DNA from: JAUMBM01 sp964645715
GTDB taxonomy: Bacteria; Bacteroidota; Bacteroidia; Chitinophagales; Saprospiraceae
Assembly (NCBI GenBank): GCA_964645715.1
Contig: CAZYAO010000008.1
Span: forward strand, 1 to 64,000
Reading direction: 5' to 3'
Length of the DNA stretch: 64,000 nt
The notes under the pieces were generated by a model. The model worked only from the letters and a program-made list of their open reading frames with translations, was not told the DNA's origin and searched no databases. Of this stretch, positions 1 to 8,800 are shown one piece after another. A program made the position numbers and the translations under genes. Within the stretch, counting starts at the first letter, position 1. Each line of letters starts with the position of its first letter.

Positions 1-1
1 G

Positions 2-1429
2 ACGCGCTGCCAATGCGACTTAAACACAGCAGCCACGAGTCCGGCATCTGCAGGGGTAACTACAGCGCCAGGCAACTGCTCCGGACCAGCCATCAGCTGT
101 CCACCGCAGCAGAGTATTGCCGCCGGACCTTTATGCACAGCGCAACTGCCCAACTACACTTCGATGGCTAACCTGACACCTGGATGTGGTACTAATACCA
201 TTGTGCAGCAACCATTAGCAGGAAGTATGTTGTCATCGGGTAGTCCGCAATCGGTGACCCTGACCGTTACCGATGCCTTGGGGAACACGGCCAATTGTAG
301 TTTCAATGTCCAGCTAACCGATGTAACACCTCCGACCATAACTTGCAACCCACTGACCGTCGTAATTAACGGGCAGTCAATACAACCACTCACAGCTTCA
401 TCGCTGGCTACAGCCAGCGATGCTTGCGGTACTCCTTCTTTACAGACATCGGTAGGAAATATAAGCTGTCTGCAATTGGGTAGTGTTGTGCCAGTGACTG
501 TAACCGCAACCGATGCCCGCGGTAATAGTGTGAGTTGTGTGAGTCAGGTGACGGTTACAGGTCTTCCCTGTGGTATGTCGGCACCTCCCAATGGCATCAA
601 CTGTGTAGATGGTAATGCAGCCAGCTTCAACCCGCAAACCGGCGTGTATACGGTAAGTAGTAGTAATTGTTTCTCGCCGCCCTTTGGCCAGACAAATGAC
701 CAGTCAGCGTTTGTGGGCAGGATGTTGTGCGGCAACGGTAGCATACAAGTCCGGGTTACTAGTCTCAATGGACTTGGCTTTGCCGGCATAACCATGCGTG
801 AAACACTCGGTGGAGGATCTAAGAAAGTGACCCTGCTTCATAACCGACAAACTATACTTCGTCGGGAGATCAGGAATGTCACTAACGGAACAGGAAGTGT
901 CAATAATTCAGTAGCCATCAACAGATTTTGGCTGCGATTGGTGCGAGTCAACAACCAGATTGTAGGCTTTACCTCGGCAAACGGAGTACAGTGGACACAA
1001 TCCATGGTTGCTTCGGTTGCTATGAATAGTTGTATACAAGTAGGTATGGTTGTTTATGGCAGTTCTCCCGGCAGCGATGTCACTGCAACGTTCTCGGATG
1101 TACTGTTTGTTGGCAGCAGTATGCAAAATCTGCAGGAGCAGGTTACAGGTAGCGTTGTTGATTTGAACAGCCTTGATTTGGCCACTATGCTTTTTCCCAA
1201 TCCTGCCACTGACCTGACCTATCTGGATCTCAGCGATCTAGAGAATCAGGAGGTTGAACTAATACTCCAGGATCTCACAGGCAAGCAGGTGCTGTTGCAG
1301 CAACTTCCAGAAGCACCAACAGAGTTGTATCCGTTGGACGTTAGTTCACTGCCAAATGGTGTGTATACGCTGACCATCAGGATTGGAAACCAGCCTCCGC
1401 GGACGGTAAGGCTGTTGGTGCAGCACTAG
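2..1429 (+). CDS. Secreted HYR-repeat protein with T9SS sorting domain (5' end outside window)
   Basis: The reading frame is open from base 2, so the gene starts before the window; 475 residues are visible. The first part holds two HYR-type immunoglobulin-like modules, recognisable by ISCPP/TITCNP openings and the VTVTATDARGNSVSC-type ending. A beta-sandwich of DUF1349/concanavalin-like appearance follows (FAGITMRE, WLRLVRVNNQIVGF, QVGMVVYG). The last 80 or so residues form a type A T9SS C-terminal sorting domain (LFPNPATD at its start, LPNGVYTLTI near its end), which sends the protein through the outer membrane and is normally cleaved. The role is probably adhesion or surface binding, which is inference. 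The gene is followed at once by a strong hairpin. The domain calls come from sequence pattern only; the T9SS domain is the most certain. Confidence 0.88.
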   Translation, partial: TRCQCDLNTAATSPASAGVTTAPGNCSGPAISCPPQQSIAAGPLCTAQLPNYTSMANLTPGCGTNTIVQQPLAGSMLSSGSPQSVTLTVTDALGNTANCSFNVQLTDVTPPTITCNPLTVVINGQSIQPLTASSLATASDACGTPSLQTSVGNISCLQLGSVVPVTVTATDARGNSVSCVSQVTVTGLPCGMSAPPNGINCVDGNAASFNPQTGVYTVSSSNCFSPPFGQTNDQSAFVGRMLCGNGSIQVRVTSLNGLGFAGITMRETLGGGSKKVTLLHNRQTILRREIRNVTNGTGSVNNSVAINRFWLRLVRVNNQIVGFTSANGVQWTQSMVASVAMNSCIQVGMVVYGSSPGSDVTATFSDVLFVGSSMQNLQEQVTGSVVDLNSLDLATMLFPNPATDLTYLDLSDLENQEVELILQDLTGKQVLLQQLPEAPTELYPLDVSSLPNGVYTLTIRIGNQPPRTVRLLVQH

Positions 1430-1437
1430 TTCTGTAT

Positions 1438-1476
1438 AAAACAACCTTGGGCGGAAGCACCGCCCAAGGTTGTTTT
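1438..1476. terminator. Bidirectional terminator hairpin
   Basis: A perfect 17-bp stem (1438-1454 with 1460-1476) and a 5-nt loop lie between two convergent genes. A-rich and T-rich ends let it work as an intrinsic terminator in both directions. Confidence 0.85.
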
Positions 1477-1485
1477 ATTAGATGA

Positions 1486-2310
1486 CTAAGTTGCCTTTTC
1501 GATTGAAGAGGCGATTTTGCGTATAAACTGCCAATAGGAGAGGGGGCTCAGCCATTCGAGCCAAGCCATCAGTCTTGCATCGGTACCAATGAATATTCGT
1601 ACCTTCTTTTTTTCCACCCCACTAATAATCATGGCCGCAGCCCTTTGGGGCGGCATGCGCAGCAATTTTTCCTGTAATGCCAGTCGGGCTGCCTGTTCCT
1701 CCTGTGTGCCACTCTCTGCCACGCGCGCATTGCGGGCAATAGCTGTGGCAACACCGCCGGGGTGCACCACCGTCACCCCCACAGAGCTTTTAGCAAGCTC
1801 ATGCCGCAATGCGTGTGAAAACCCTCGTACCGCAAACTTACTAGCTGCGTAAGCTGTCTGTCCGGGAGGAGCGATTATGCCAAAAATACTGGAGATATTG
1901 ATAATGCGAGCCTCCGGGCGCTCCAGCAGCAAGGGCAGAAAAACTCGGGTCATGCTCACCAGCCCATGGAAATTGATGTCCAGCAGCCAGTCAAAATCCT
2001 CTTCCCGCAGCTGTAAAAAATTGCCGCCCAAGGCCACCCCCGCATTGTTGAACAACAAATCGACCTGTCCATGAATCTGTAATACTTGTTCGGGCAGTGC
2101 CCTAACAGCAGGACGATCGCTTACATCCAGCACATGCTGACTAACCCGCACGCCTGTATTTTGAAGCATTGACCGTGTTTCTGCGAGTCCGGCAGCATCA
2201 ATGTCTGCCAAAGCGAGATGGCAGTGCTTATCGGCCAGCTGTAAGGCAAGGGCACGGCCTATACCACTTCCTGCCCCTGTTACAATCGCCACCTTATCTG
2301 AGAGTTTCAT
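1486..2310 (-). CDS. SDR family NAD(P)-dependent oxidoreductase
   Basis: A 274-residue classical short-chain dehydrogenase/reductase. The cofactor motif TGAGSGIG is at residues 11-18, the NNAG motif lies near residue 90, and the catalytic Ser (NISS) and YxxxK (YAASK) follow in order. The C-terminal 50 residues are longer than in minimal SDRs and contain a hydrophobic stretch (WLEWLSPLSYW), as in SDRs that act on lipids or hydrophobic ketones. It starts 15 bp after the flavin monooxygenase stop on the same strand, so the two are probably one transcript in which the SDR handles the ketone/alcohol partner of the oxygenation. The substrate cannot be read from the sequence. Confidence 0.93.
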   Translation of the reverse strand: MKLSDKVAIVTGAGSGIGRALALQLADKHCHLALADIDAAGLAETRSMLQNTGVRVSQHVLDVSDRPAVRALPEQVLQIHGQVDLLFNNAGVALGGNFLQLREEDFDWLLDINFHGLVSMTRVFLPLLLERPEARIINISSIFGIIAPPGQTAYAASKFAVRGFSHALRHELAKSSVGVTVVHPGGVATAIARNARVAESGTQEEQAARLALQEKLLRMPPQRAAAMIISGVEKKKVRIFIGTDARLMAWLEWLSPLSYWQFIRKIASSIEKAT

Positions 2311-2325
2311 ACGGTTGTTATTTCA

Positions 2326-3804
2326 TCAGGGCATCTGCCCCCTTTTACCAAAATGCAATTCCTCGTCAGCTATTCGTCCGTACCGGATGGTGAGCATGTC
2401 CTGCAGGTAATTCTGGTAGACACGCCATGGACGCCGCGAACCCTGTTGGGGCAAGATGTCACTGGCACGTTTTACATAACCCGAATCAAAATCGAGGAAG
2501 GGCTCAGGCATCACATCAGGCGCAGGTCGGGCAACGACGATCGCATGGCCGTGGCGATCCATATACTGCAATAGGCGACAAATGTAGCTGGCTGTCAGGT
2601 CTGTTTTGAGCGTCCATGAGGCGTTGGTATAGCCAAAAGCAATAGCCATGTTGGGTATATTGCTGAGCATCATTCCTTTGTAGGCTATTAGCTCTCGCGT
2701 ATCCGGTTGCTGTCCGTCTACCCGGATACGGGCACCACCCAGAATTTTAATTTTCAGACCCGTGGCCATGACGACAATGTCTGCTTCCAACTGGCGGCCG
2801 GAAGTGAGTTGCAGGCCTTTCTCCGTGAAATGATCAATTTCGTCGGTTACAATATCCGCTTTTCCGGTGTTGACAGCCTTGAACAGATCGCCATCGGGCA
2901 CAATACACAGCCGCTGATCCCAGGGCTTGTAGGTAGGGGTAAAATGAGGCTGCAGCGGATAGCCTGGTCGCAACTGGCGTGCGACCTGTCGGAGCAGGAA
3001 CTGCTTTGTTTTTTCGGGAAAAGAGCGGGCCATTTTGAAAAAAGCCATACCAAATAGCAGATTGCGCCAGCGCGTGAGCTCGTAAGCAAATCGCTGTGGC
3101 AGCCAGCGTGCCAGCCGCTGGTAGAGCGTATCTTCACCGGGTAGCGTCATCACATAGGTAGGGGAGCGCTGCAGCATGGTCACGTGGGCAGCTTTGTCGA
3201 TCATAGCGGGTACAATGGTGACGGCGGTTGCTCCGCTGCCGATGACCACCACACGCTTACCAGCGTAATCGAGCTCCTGAGGCCAGAACTGAGGCTGTAC
3301 AATACGGCCCTGATAGACCTGCTCAGCAGGAAATTCAGGCCGGTAAGCCTGCTCGTAGTTGTAGTAGCCACTGCACATACTCAGGAAGTGCGTGCGAAAC
3401 TGCAGCCGCTCGCCCGTGGCGACGCACTCAACCTCGAGTATCCAGACTGCCTGCGCCGAATGCCAATCAGCTGCCAGTAATTTGTGACCATAACGGATGT
3501 GGCGGTCAATACCATATTCTTCAGCAGTCTCTCGTATGTAGCTGAGAATAGATGGACCGTCGGCGATAGCCTTGCCGTCTTGCCAGGGGCGGAATGCATA
3601 GCCCAGCGTAAACATATCTGAATCTGAACGTATACCCGGGTAACGAAACAGATCCCAGGTACCCCCCATGGTTGCTCTCGACTCGAGAATAACATAGCGC
3701 TTGTCAGGACATCGATCCTGCAACCAGTAAGCGGTGCCGACACCCGAGAGACCCGCGCCTATGATAATGACATCGTATTCATTTTCTTGATGATTCTCCT
3801 GCAT
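2326..3804 (-). CDS. Flavin-containing monooxygenase, EthA/Baeyer-Villiger type
   Basis: A 492-residue class B flavoprotein monooxygenase. The FAD dinucleotide-binding motif GAGLSG is at residues 16-21 and the NADPH motif GSGATA at 189-194. Between them is the Baeyer-Villiger fingerprint, normally FxGxxxHxxxW(P/D); here residues 164-175 read YQGRIVQPQFWP, so the conserved His is Gln170. The overall pattern (GGTWDLFRYPGIRSDSDM, PGYPLQPHFTPTYKPWDQR) is closest to EthA-like enzymes, which oxygenate ketones or thioamides using NADPH and O2. It is the first gene of a probable operon with the downstream SDR. The substrate is unknown, and the His-to-Gln change may alter activity. Confidence 0.9.
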   Translation of the reverse strand: MQENHQENEYDVIIIGAGLSGVGTAYWLQDRCPDKRYVILESRATMGGTWDLFRYPGIRSDSDMFTLGYAFRPWQDGKAIADGPSILSYIRETAEEYGIDRHIRYGHKLLAADWHSAQAVWILEVECVATGERLQFRTHFLSMCSGYYNYEQAYRPEFPAEQVYQGRIVQPQFWPQELDYAGKRVVVIGSGATAVTIVPAMIDKAAHVTMLQRSPTYVMTLPGEDTLYQRLARWLPQRFAYELTRWRNLLFGMAFFKMARSFPEKTKQFLLRQVARQLRPGYPLQPHFTPTYKPWDQRLCIVPDGDLFKAVNTGKADIVTDEIDHFTEKGLQLTSGRQLEADIVVMATGLKIKILGGARIRVDGQQPDTRELIAYKGMMLSNIPNMAIAFGYTNASWTLKTDLTASYICRLLQYMDRHGHAIVVARPAPDVMPEPFLDFDSGYVKRASDILPQQGSRRPWRVYQNYLQDMLTIRYGRIADEELHFGKRGQMP

Positions 3805-3891
3805 ACGGTTGCGTGCAATTTTGTTGACTTATACTTTCCGGTTGTTCTGCTGCCACTGTAATAAAAAATTGGGCAAAGCAGCCTGAATCAA

Positions 3892-3899
3892 CAAAAGTA
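3892..3899 (-). promoter_or_regulatory. -7 box TACTTTTG, monooxygenase-SDR operon
   Basis: A match to the Bacteroidota -7 consensus TAnnTTTG on the minus strand, 88 bp before the monooxygenase ATG, in the only intergenic space upstream of it. No clear -33 TTG was seen at the right distance. Confidence 0.5.
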
Positions 3900-3924
3900 A
3901 GCTTCCACCGCGAATTGTCGGGAC

Positions 3925-4728
3925 TTAATTTTGATTTTCCCCAAAGATAGGATACACCTGAGTTAGAACTGCTGCAGGCTCGTTAAGTGCAGGCACACTG
4001 TTGAACTGGTAACTGCCGTCAGGAAGGAGTATGCAGGCAGTAAGCCTGCCACCGTACACGCAGGCAGTGTCTATACCAATGGCATGCCGGAAGATGCGCG
4101 GCTGATGGTCATGCCAGGGCTGGTGGCCGAAGATCACGGTGCCAAAACGGCCATCGTATTGGTCTGCCCAAAAGTAAGAGGTTTCGTCTTCGTCGTTGAG
4201 CGCGACATACTTTCCTTCCGGACTTAGAAATCGCGTCCTGTTGAGCCGTTCAAGCCCCTTATAGTCTTTAGGGTTGTGTACAAGATATCGGTAGTCAGTG
4301 GAAAAATCAAGTTTCCAGTTGACGCCTATACCTCCGTGTACCAGCAGATAGCCGAGCTCTTCGAGCCGGACAGCATAATAGGCCTGCCGCAAAAATCCGA
4401 GATCTTCTTCTGTGAGATCAGAAGCAATTGCCTCAAAATGAGGTCGGTTTGTCATAACAAGATAGGCTTCGGGATTGTGCAGCCGATTGTGGATAACACG
4501 CAATAGTTTTTCTTCGTGATTGCCCAGGATGAGTTTTACCGCGAATTGCTGTGATAAGCGCCGTACGAAGGCTACGGTCCCCGCCGAGTCAGGTCCCTTG
4601 CTGATCAGATCACCCAGGAAGATGATTTCGTCCCGGTCTGTGGGCGTACAAACTGCCAACAGTGCCTGCAGTTCCTGCAGACAACCATGAACATCCCCTA
4701 TGATGATTTTTCGTTCTGCGTAGGGCAT
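3925..4728 (-). CDS. Metallophosphoesterase, ApaH-like (PPP family)
   Basis: A 267-residue calcineurin-like phosphoesterase. The dimetal motifs are in order: GDVHG at residues 11-15, GDLISKGP at 39-46, GNHE at 69-72, and later LVHGGI and the FGHQPWHD histidine motif. The second motif has Ser-Lys where protein phosphatases have Asp-Arg; a non-Asp residue there, often with Lys, is seen in ApaH and ApaH-like enzymes. This favours hydrolysis of dinucleoside polyphosphates such as Ap4A over protein dephosphorylation (family-based inference). It stands alone on the minus strand, separated from the monooxygenase by about 120 bp. A protein phosphatase role cannot be excluded. Confidence 0.88.
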   Translation of the reverse strand: MPYAERKIIIGDVHGCLQELQALLAVCTPTDRDEIIFLGDLISKGPDSAGTVAFVRRLSQQFAVKLILGNHEEKLLRVIHNRLHNPEAYLVMTNRPHFEAIASDLTEEDLGFLRQAYYAVRLEELGYLLVHGGIGVNWKLDFSTDYRYLVHNPKDYKGLERLNRTRFLSPEGKYVALNDEDETSYFWADQYDGRFGTVIFGHQPWHDHQPRIFRHAIGIDTACVYGGRLTACILLPDGSYQFNSVPALNEPAAVLTQVYPIFGENQN

Positions 4729-4912
4729 TTATTAACATATTTGTTCACATTAACGATAGCAGCTGGCAATTTGTTCCCTTAGTTATTGGATACTTCGAAT
4801 CCATATTTAATCTTGAAAAAATCAAGTATGAATTTTTTCAAAACCACGTTAGCTGCTGAGGCGCCAAAGTGGTTTTCAAGGCGAAAATCTGCAACGGAAG
4901 AATAACCAAGCC

Positions 4913-5119
4913 TCAGGTTTGGTCTGAGGCTTCCAGCTGAAACAAATCGTGCACAGAGCAGCCAAGGAAAGCAGCCATTTTTAGTCCTAGCAGCAGGCTG
5001 GGAGAGTATTTATTGTTTTCAATGGCATTGATTGTCTGTCGGCTTACCTGCATTTGATCTGCCAGTTGTTGCTGAGAAATACCTTTGATGGTTCTGAAAA
5101 TTTTGAGCTTATTCGTCAT
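4913..5119 (-). CDS. Small XRE-family helix-turn-helix regulator
   Basis: A 68-residue protein made almost entirely of a Cro/C1-type HTH (about residues 5-60; GISQQQLADQMQVSRQTINA is the recognition region). It matches the small YgzD-like regulators that pair with a membrane protein. Its start overlaps the end of the upstream membrane-protein gene by 11 bp, so the two are translationally linked and the regulator is second in the operon. Two copies of an inverted repeat sit directly upstream of the operon start and are likely its binding sites, giving autorepression (inference). There is no ligand domain; the sensing input may come from the membrane partner. Confidence 0.93.
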   Translation of the reverse strand: MTNKLKIFRTIKGISQQQLADQMQVSRQTINAIENNKYSPSLLLGLKMAAFLGCSVHDLFQLEASDQT

Positions 5120-5585
5120 GGCTGAGGCTGCTGTAGTGTCTGAAAAGTGTATATTGAAATCTTAGGTTAAACAGCAGGAGAAGGCTGAACAACTGTATGA
5201 CCATGAAGTTGAAATACGCAAGTCCGTATACGGTGAAGGTTGCCAACAACACCAGCAGGGTGTTGACAATCATCGCCCATTGCAGGGCGGATGCCCGTAG
5301 CAGACCGGTGTACTCGTCTTCGATTTTTTCTCTTGAAAACACGAGTATGCTGCCTGAAGATAGGATGATCAGGCTGAGCAGTTCGTCAACGATGTTGTTT
5401 TTAATCCAGAATCCGCTGTTTTCAGACATGAATTCTTCGTTGATGAGGGCAGGCACCCAGCATTCGAGTTCCAGCCAGTTGCTGAGTTCGCCGCCATTGC
5501 CAAAGTAGATGATGGCGCCTGCTCCAAGGCTCAGGTAAAACACAATGGCCGCGGGTAGTTTGAAACTGTGCGATAATAATTGCAT
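5109..5585 (-). CDS. Four-helix membrane protein paired with XRE regulator
   Basis: A 158-residue hydrophobic protein. Four likely transmembrane segments are visible: near residues 11-28 (AAIVFYLSLGAGAIIYF), 66-82 (IVDELLSLIILSSGSIL), 101-120 (ALQWAMIVNTLLVLLATFTV) and 124-142 (LAYFNFMVIQLFSLLLLFN). A short acidic loop lies after segment 2 (SREKIEDEYTG). I do not recognise a named family; small membrane proteins of this size often accompany YgzD-like regulators. The start codon abuts the twin operator sites, so expression should respond directly to the downstream HTH protein. Its function is unknown. Confidence 0.85.
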   Translation of the reverse strand: MQLLSHSFKLPAAIVFYLSLGAGAIIYFGNGGELSNWLELECWVPALINEEFMSENSGFWIKNNIVDELLSLIILSSGSILVFSREKIEDEYTGLLRASALQWAMIVNTLLVLLATFTVYGLAYFNFMVIQLFSLLLLFNLRFQYTLFRHYSSLSHDE

Positions 5586-5587
5586 TT

Positions 5588-5626
5588 TGTAAAATATTTT
5601 TTACACAAAGTAAAAGATATTTTACA
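5588..5626 (-). promoter_or_regulatory. Twin inverted-repeat operators at the HTH/membrane operon promoter
   Basis: Two copies of (T/A)GTAAAA-N4-TTTTACA lie at 5588-5605 and 5609-5626, with centres exactly 21 bp apart, two helical turns. On the minus strand a TTG -33-like element (5634-5636, within TTGACA) and a -7-like TACTTTG (5606-5612) flank and overlap them. A bound dimer pair would therefore cover the promoter and the start codon region. Binding by the encoded XRE protein is inference. Confidence 0.8.
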
Positions 5627-5772
5627 AAATTGTCAAGACTTCTATCAGAGAATTGTTGTCGGTGCCATGAAATGATTACCTTTCTTGTATGATTTTTGAA
5701 GGAAATTCAATCGTATATATAGATTTGAAGCATATTTGGCGGTGTCAGCCGGCAAATTATATATATAATTTT

Positions 5773-5780
5773 TACCTTTG
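5773..5780 (+). promoter_or_regulatory. -7 box TACCTTTG for the large T9SS cargo gene
   Basis: An exact Bacteroidota -7 consensus, 48 bp before the ATG at 5829. It contains the TTG that naive gene calling takes as a start, so that TTG is a promoter element and not a start codon. A second candidate, TAGATTTG at 5720-5727 with TTTG at 5695-5698, lies upstream. Confidence 0.6.
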
Positions 5781-5828
5781 CGTTTCATTTGTTGTATTCG
5801 ACATTTTATAACCTTAATTTTAATCCCA

Positions 5829-8800
5829 ATGACTTCACCCGTATTGACCTTAGGATTGTTGTTATTGCTGTGTACTATGCCTATTGAAAACGTCGGTGCC
5901 TTGAGCACGTACAGACAATCACATTTCCTCAATTGCGACCCCCCGACTTTCAACAACCCCGGCAACCAGACTGCCTGCGGCAGCTACACCCTCCCGGTCA
6001 TCACCGGAACTGATTTGAGTGGTAACGAGACGTATTACACTGAACCGGGCGGAAATGGCATCGCTTATCTGCCTGGGGATGCTGTTGGCTCAGGAACTTA
6101 TTACATCTACGACCTAAGTTCTCTCTGTAGCCCTGAAGTGTCTTTTGATGTGATGGTTATGCCTCAGCCACAAGCTACACCCGTAGACGTGCTGCAGGCC
6201 TGCGCCACTTCCGGTAGCGAAGCAATTTTTGACCTTACGACACTCAATGAGGCCATCAGTGGGGGGACAGGTCAGCTTAGCTGGTATCAGGACGCTGCAG
6301 CCAGCCTGCCCATTAGTCAGCCTCAACAGTATACCTCAGGACCTGCCTTGGTCTATGCAGTTGTATTTAATGGTAACTGCAGCACTGAGCCGATGGCTGT
6401 GGAACTCGCCACCTATCCGTCCCCCCGGATTGACCCTATTGGGGACTTACAAAACTGTATGTTTGTTGAACTGCCGCCCATAACTGGCAGCAACCTGAGT
6501 GGTACCGTTGGTTATTTTGCGGAAGCCGATGCTGGCGGAATGGTCTATTTGCCGGGTGACCTCGTCAATCAGACTACCAATCTGTATGCTTATGCGGGCG
6601 CTCCCGGCTGCAGCGACGAGCAGGCGTTTTTAATCACCATACTTGCACCACCCGCGGCAACGGGCACCAGCCTGAGCGCCTGCGCACCGGTGGGTGGCAA
6701 TGGGCAGGCGATTTTTAACCTGCAGACAGCTGCCGCCACAGTCAATGGCGGCACCGGCTTGCCGGTGCGTTGGTATGCCAATGCCAGCTTGTCACAACCC
6801 ATAGCTGTGCCAACCGCCTTCAGTGCGGGCAGTGGGAGCGTGTATGCTGTGGTGGATGCAGGGGGCAATTGTCAGTCGCCGGCAGTTGTAGTTTCGTTGC
6901 AAGTGACACAGGCACCCCGGCTCGACCAGGTGGCTGATTACAGCGGCTGCCAGCCGTACACACTTCCGCCGCTTACGGGCACACAGCTGCAAGGCATTAC
7001 AGGGTATTTTACAGCCCCGCAGGCAGGTGGTACGGCTTACCAACCGGGTGATGTGATTGCCCAGACAGGCGTACTCTACGCCTACACTGGCAGCCCCGGC
7101 TGCAGCGACGAGCAGTCTTTTTCCATTACCATCGGCACGCAACCCACCGCCAGCGGCAGCACGCTGAGTGCCTGCGTCAGCAGCAGCTTTCCGGATCAGG
7201 CTGTCTTTAACCTCGAGGCCATAGCCGATGTTGTCAACAACGGCACAGGGCAAGCGGTACAATGGTACGGGGATGAGGCCCTCAGCCTGCCCCTGAGCAA
7301 TCCTGCCGACTATGTTTCGGCAAGCGATACCGTGTACGCGGTCGTCATTGCCGAAGGCAATTGTATTTCGGAACCCGCTGCGGTGTTTTTACAGGTCAAC
7401 AGTTTGCCTGCCGGAGCTATAACGCTGCTTAGTAGCCATGATTCCATCTGTGCAATTACAGCCATCACCTTGACAATCAATCTGCCGGAAGCCACTGATC
7501 CTGCGTATTGGTTGCAGCTGGAGCAGAGAAGTGTGCAGGATACGACCGTAACGACTTATACTCAGCTGGGGCTTGTCAATGAATTGACGGTTACGGTGGT
7601 GACAGCTACCACCTTCCGAATTGTAGGGCTGGGAGATGAGCGCAGCGGTTGCCTGCTCGATGTCAGTCAGGTAGCGGCACTGAGTATTGCCACCGGCGGT
7701 AGCCTTTCAGCCATGCCTGCCAGCATGACGCAATGTGCCCTCCGACCCGATACTACGGTCGCGATCTTCAATCTCAATTTATTAAGCAACACGATTCGAA
7801 ACGGCCAGACGGGACAAGTGCGTTATTATGTTGATGCTGAAGCCAGCCAGCCCATAGCACAGCCCAATAATTTTGTGTCGCCCTCGCGCCGGGTGTATGC
7901 CGTTCTGCGCAGTGGTTTCTGCAGATCAGCGCCAGTAGCTGTGGACCTGACAGTTGAAACGGGACCGGTGATCAATTTGTCAATCAGCCAGCCAGTGAGT
8001 TGTGCCGGTGCAGCAACAGCAGCCATATTAACCGAAGTGGAGGGCACTGCCCCCTTTGTTTTTGACTGGAATGTAGATGCCCTCGACGGCATTCAAAACC
8101 CCACCGGCCTGTCTGCCGGCAACTATGGTGTCACGATCACCACTGCCGGCTTTTGCCGCGGCTTTGCCACCCTTGCCATCCCGGATGCAGCACCGCTGCA
8201 GCTCAGTTGTGAGGCTAGCGGCGGCAACCCGCTCGGTACAGCCAGCCTCCAGTATGGCGGCGGCGTGCCTCCCTACGGACTCGCCTTCAGTGGTCCGCTG
8301 GAAGGGGGGCTGTCGGAAATGTGGACAGCCGGTACTGCGCTGCTCGAAGATCTTCCGCCGGGCAGCTACACGGTGACGATGAACGATGGCTATGACTGCA
8401 TGGCCAGATGCAGTTTTGAGGTGCCACTGCCCTGGGCGGCAACACCGACCAGTGTGGGGCATACGATACACGTCGCCGACAGCCTGGAAGTGGTACTGGA
8501 CGGGCACGACCTGCAGGAAGGTGACTTGCTGGGCTTTTTCTTCCTGCGTGACAGCCAGGAAATCTGCAGCAATTTCATTGTGTGGACAGGCAGTGCCGAC
8601 AGCTGTCGGGTGTATAGTGATGAGGCCGCCCCCGGGGCAGCCAAAAACGGCTTTGCGCCGGCGGAGCTTTTTCGGGTAAAAATATACAAAATGGCCAGCG
8701 GCCAGGTGCTGAACGTACGGGCGCGCTACGCGCTGCCGGGCAGCAGCCCGCTGGCAATCCATACAGACCGCTTCGCGGCTGAAGGCAGCAGCTTGTTGCT

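Noticed and set aside
5645..5965. 106-residue minus-strand frame upstream of the cargo gene
   Set aside because: It overlaps the promoter and signal peptide region of a well-supported plus-strand gene and has no recognisable features.
8028..8762. Long minus-strand open frame (244 codons) inside the giant cargo gene
   Set aside because: It lies wholly antisense to a gene with clear repeats and a sorting domain, and it has no family features or promoter.
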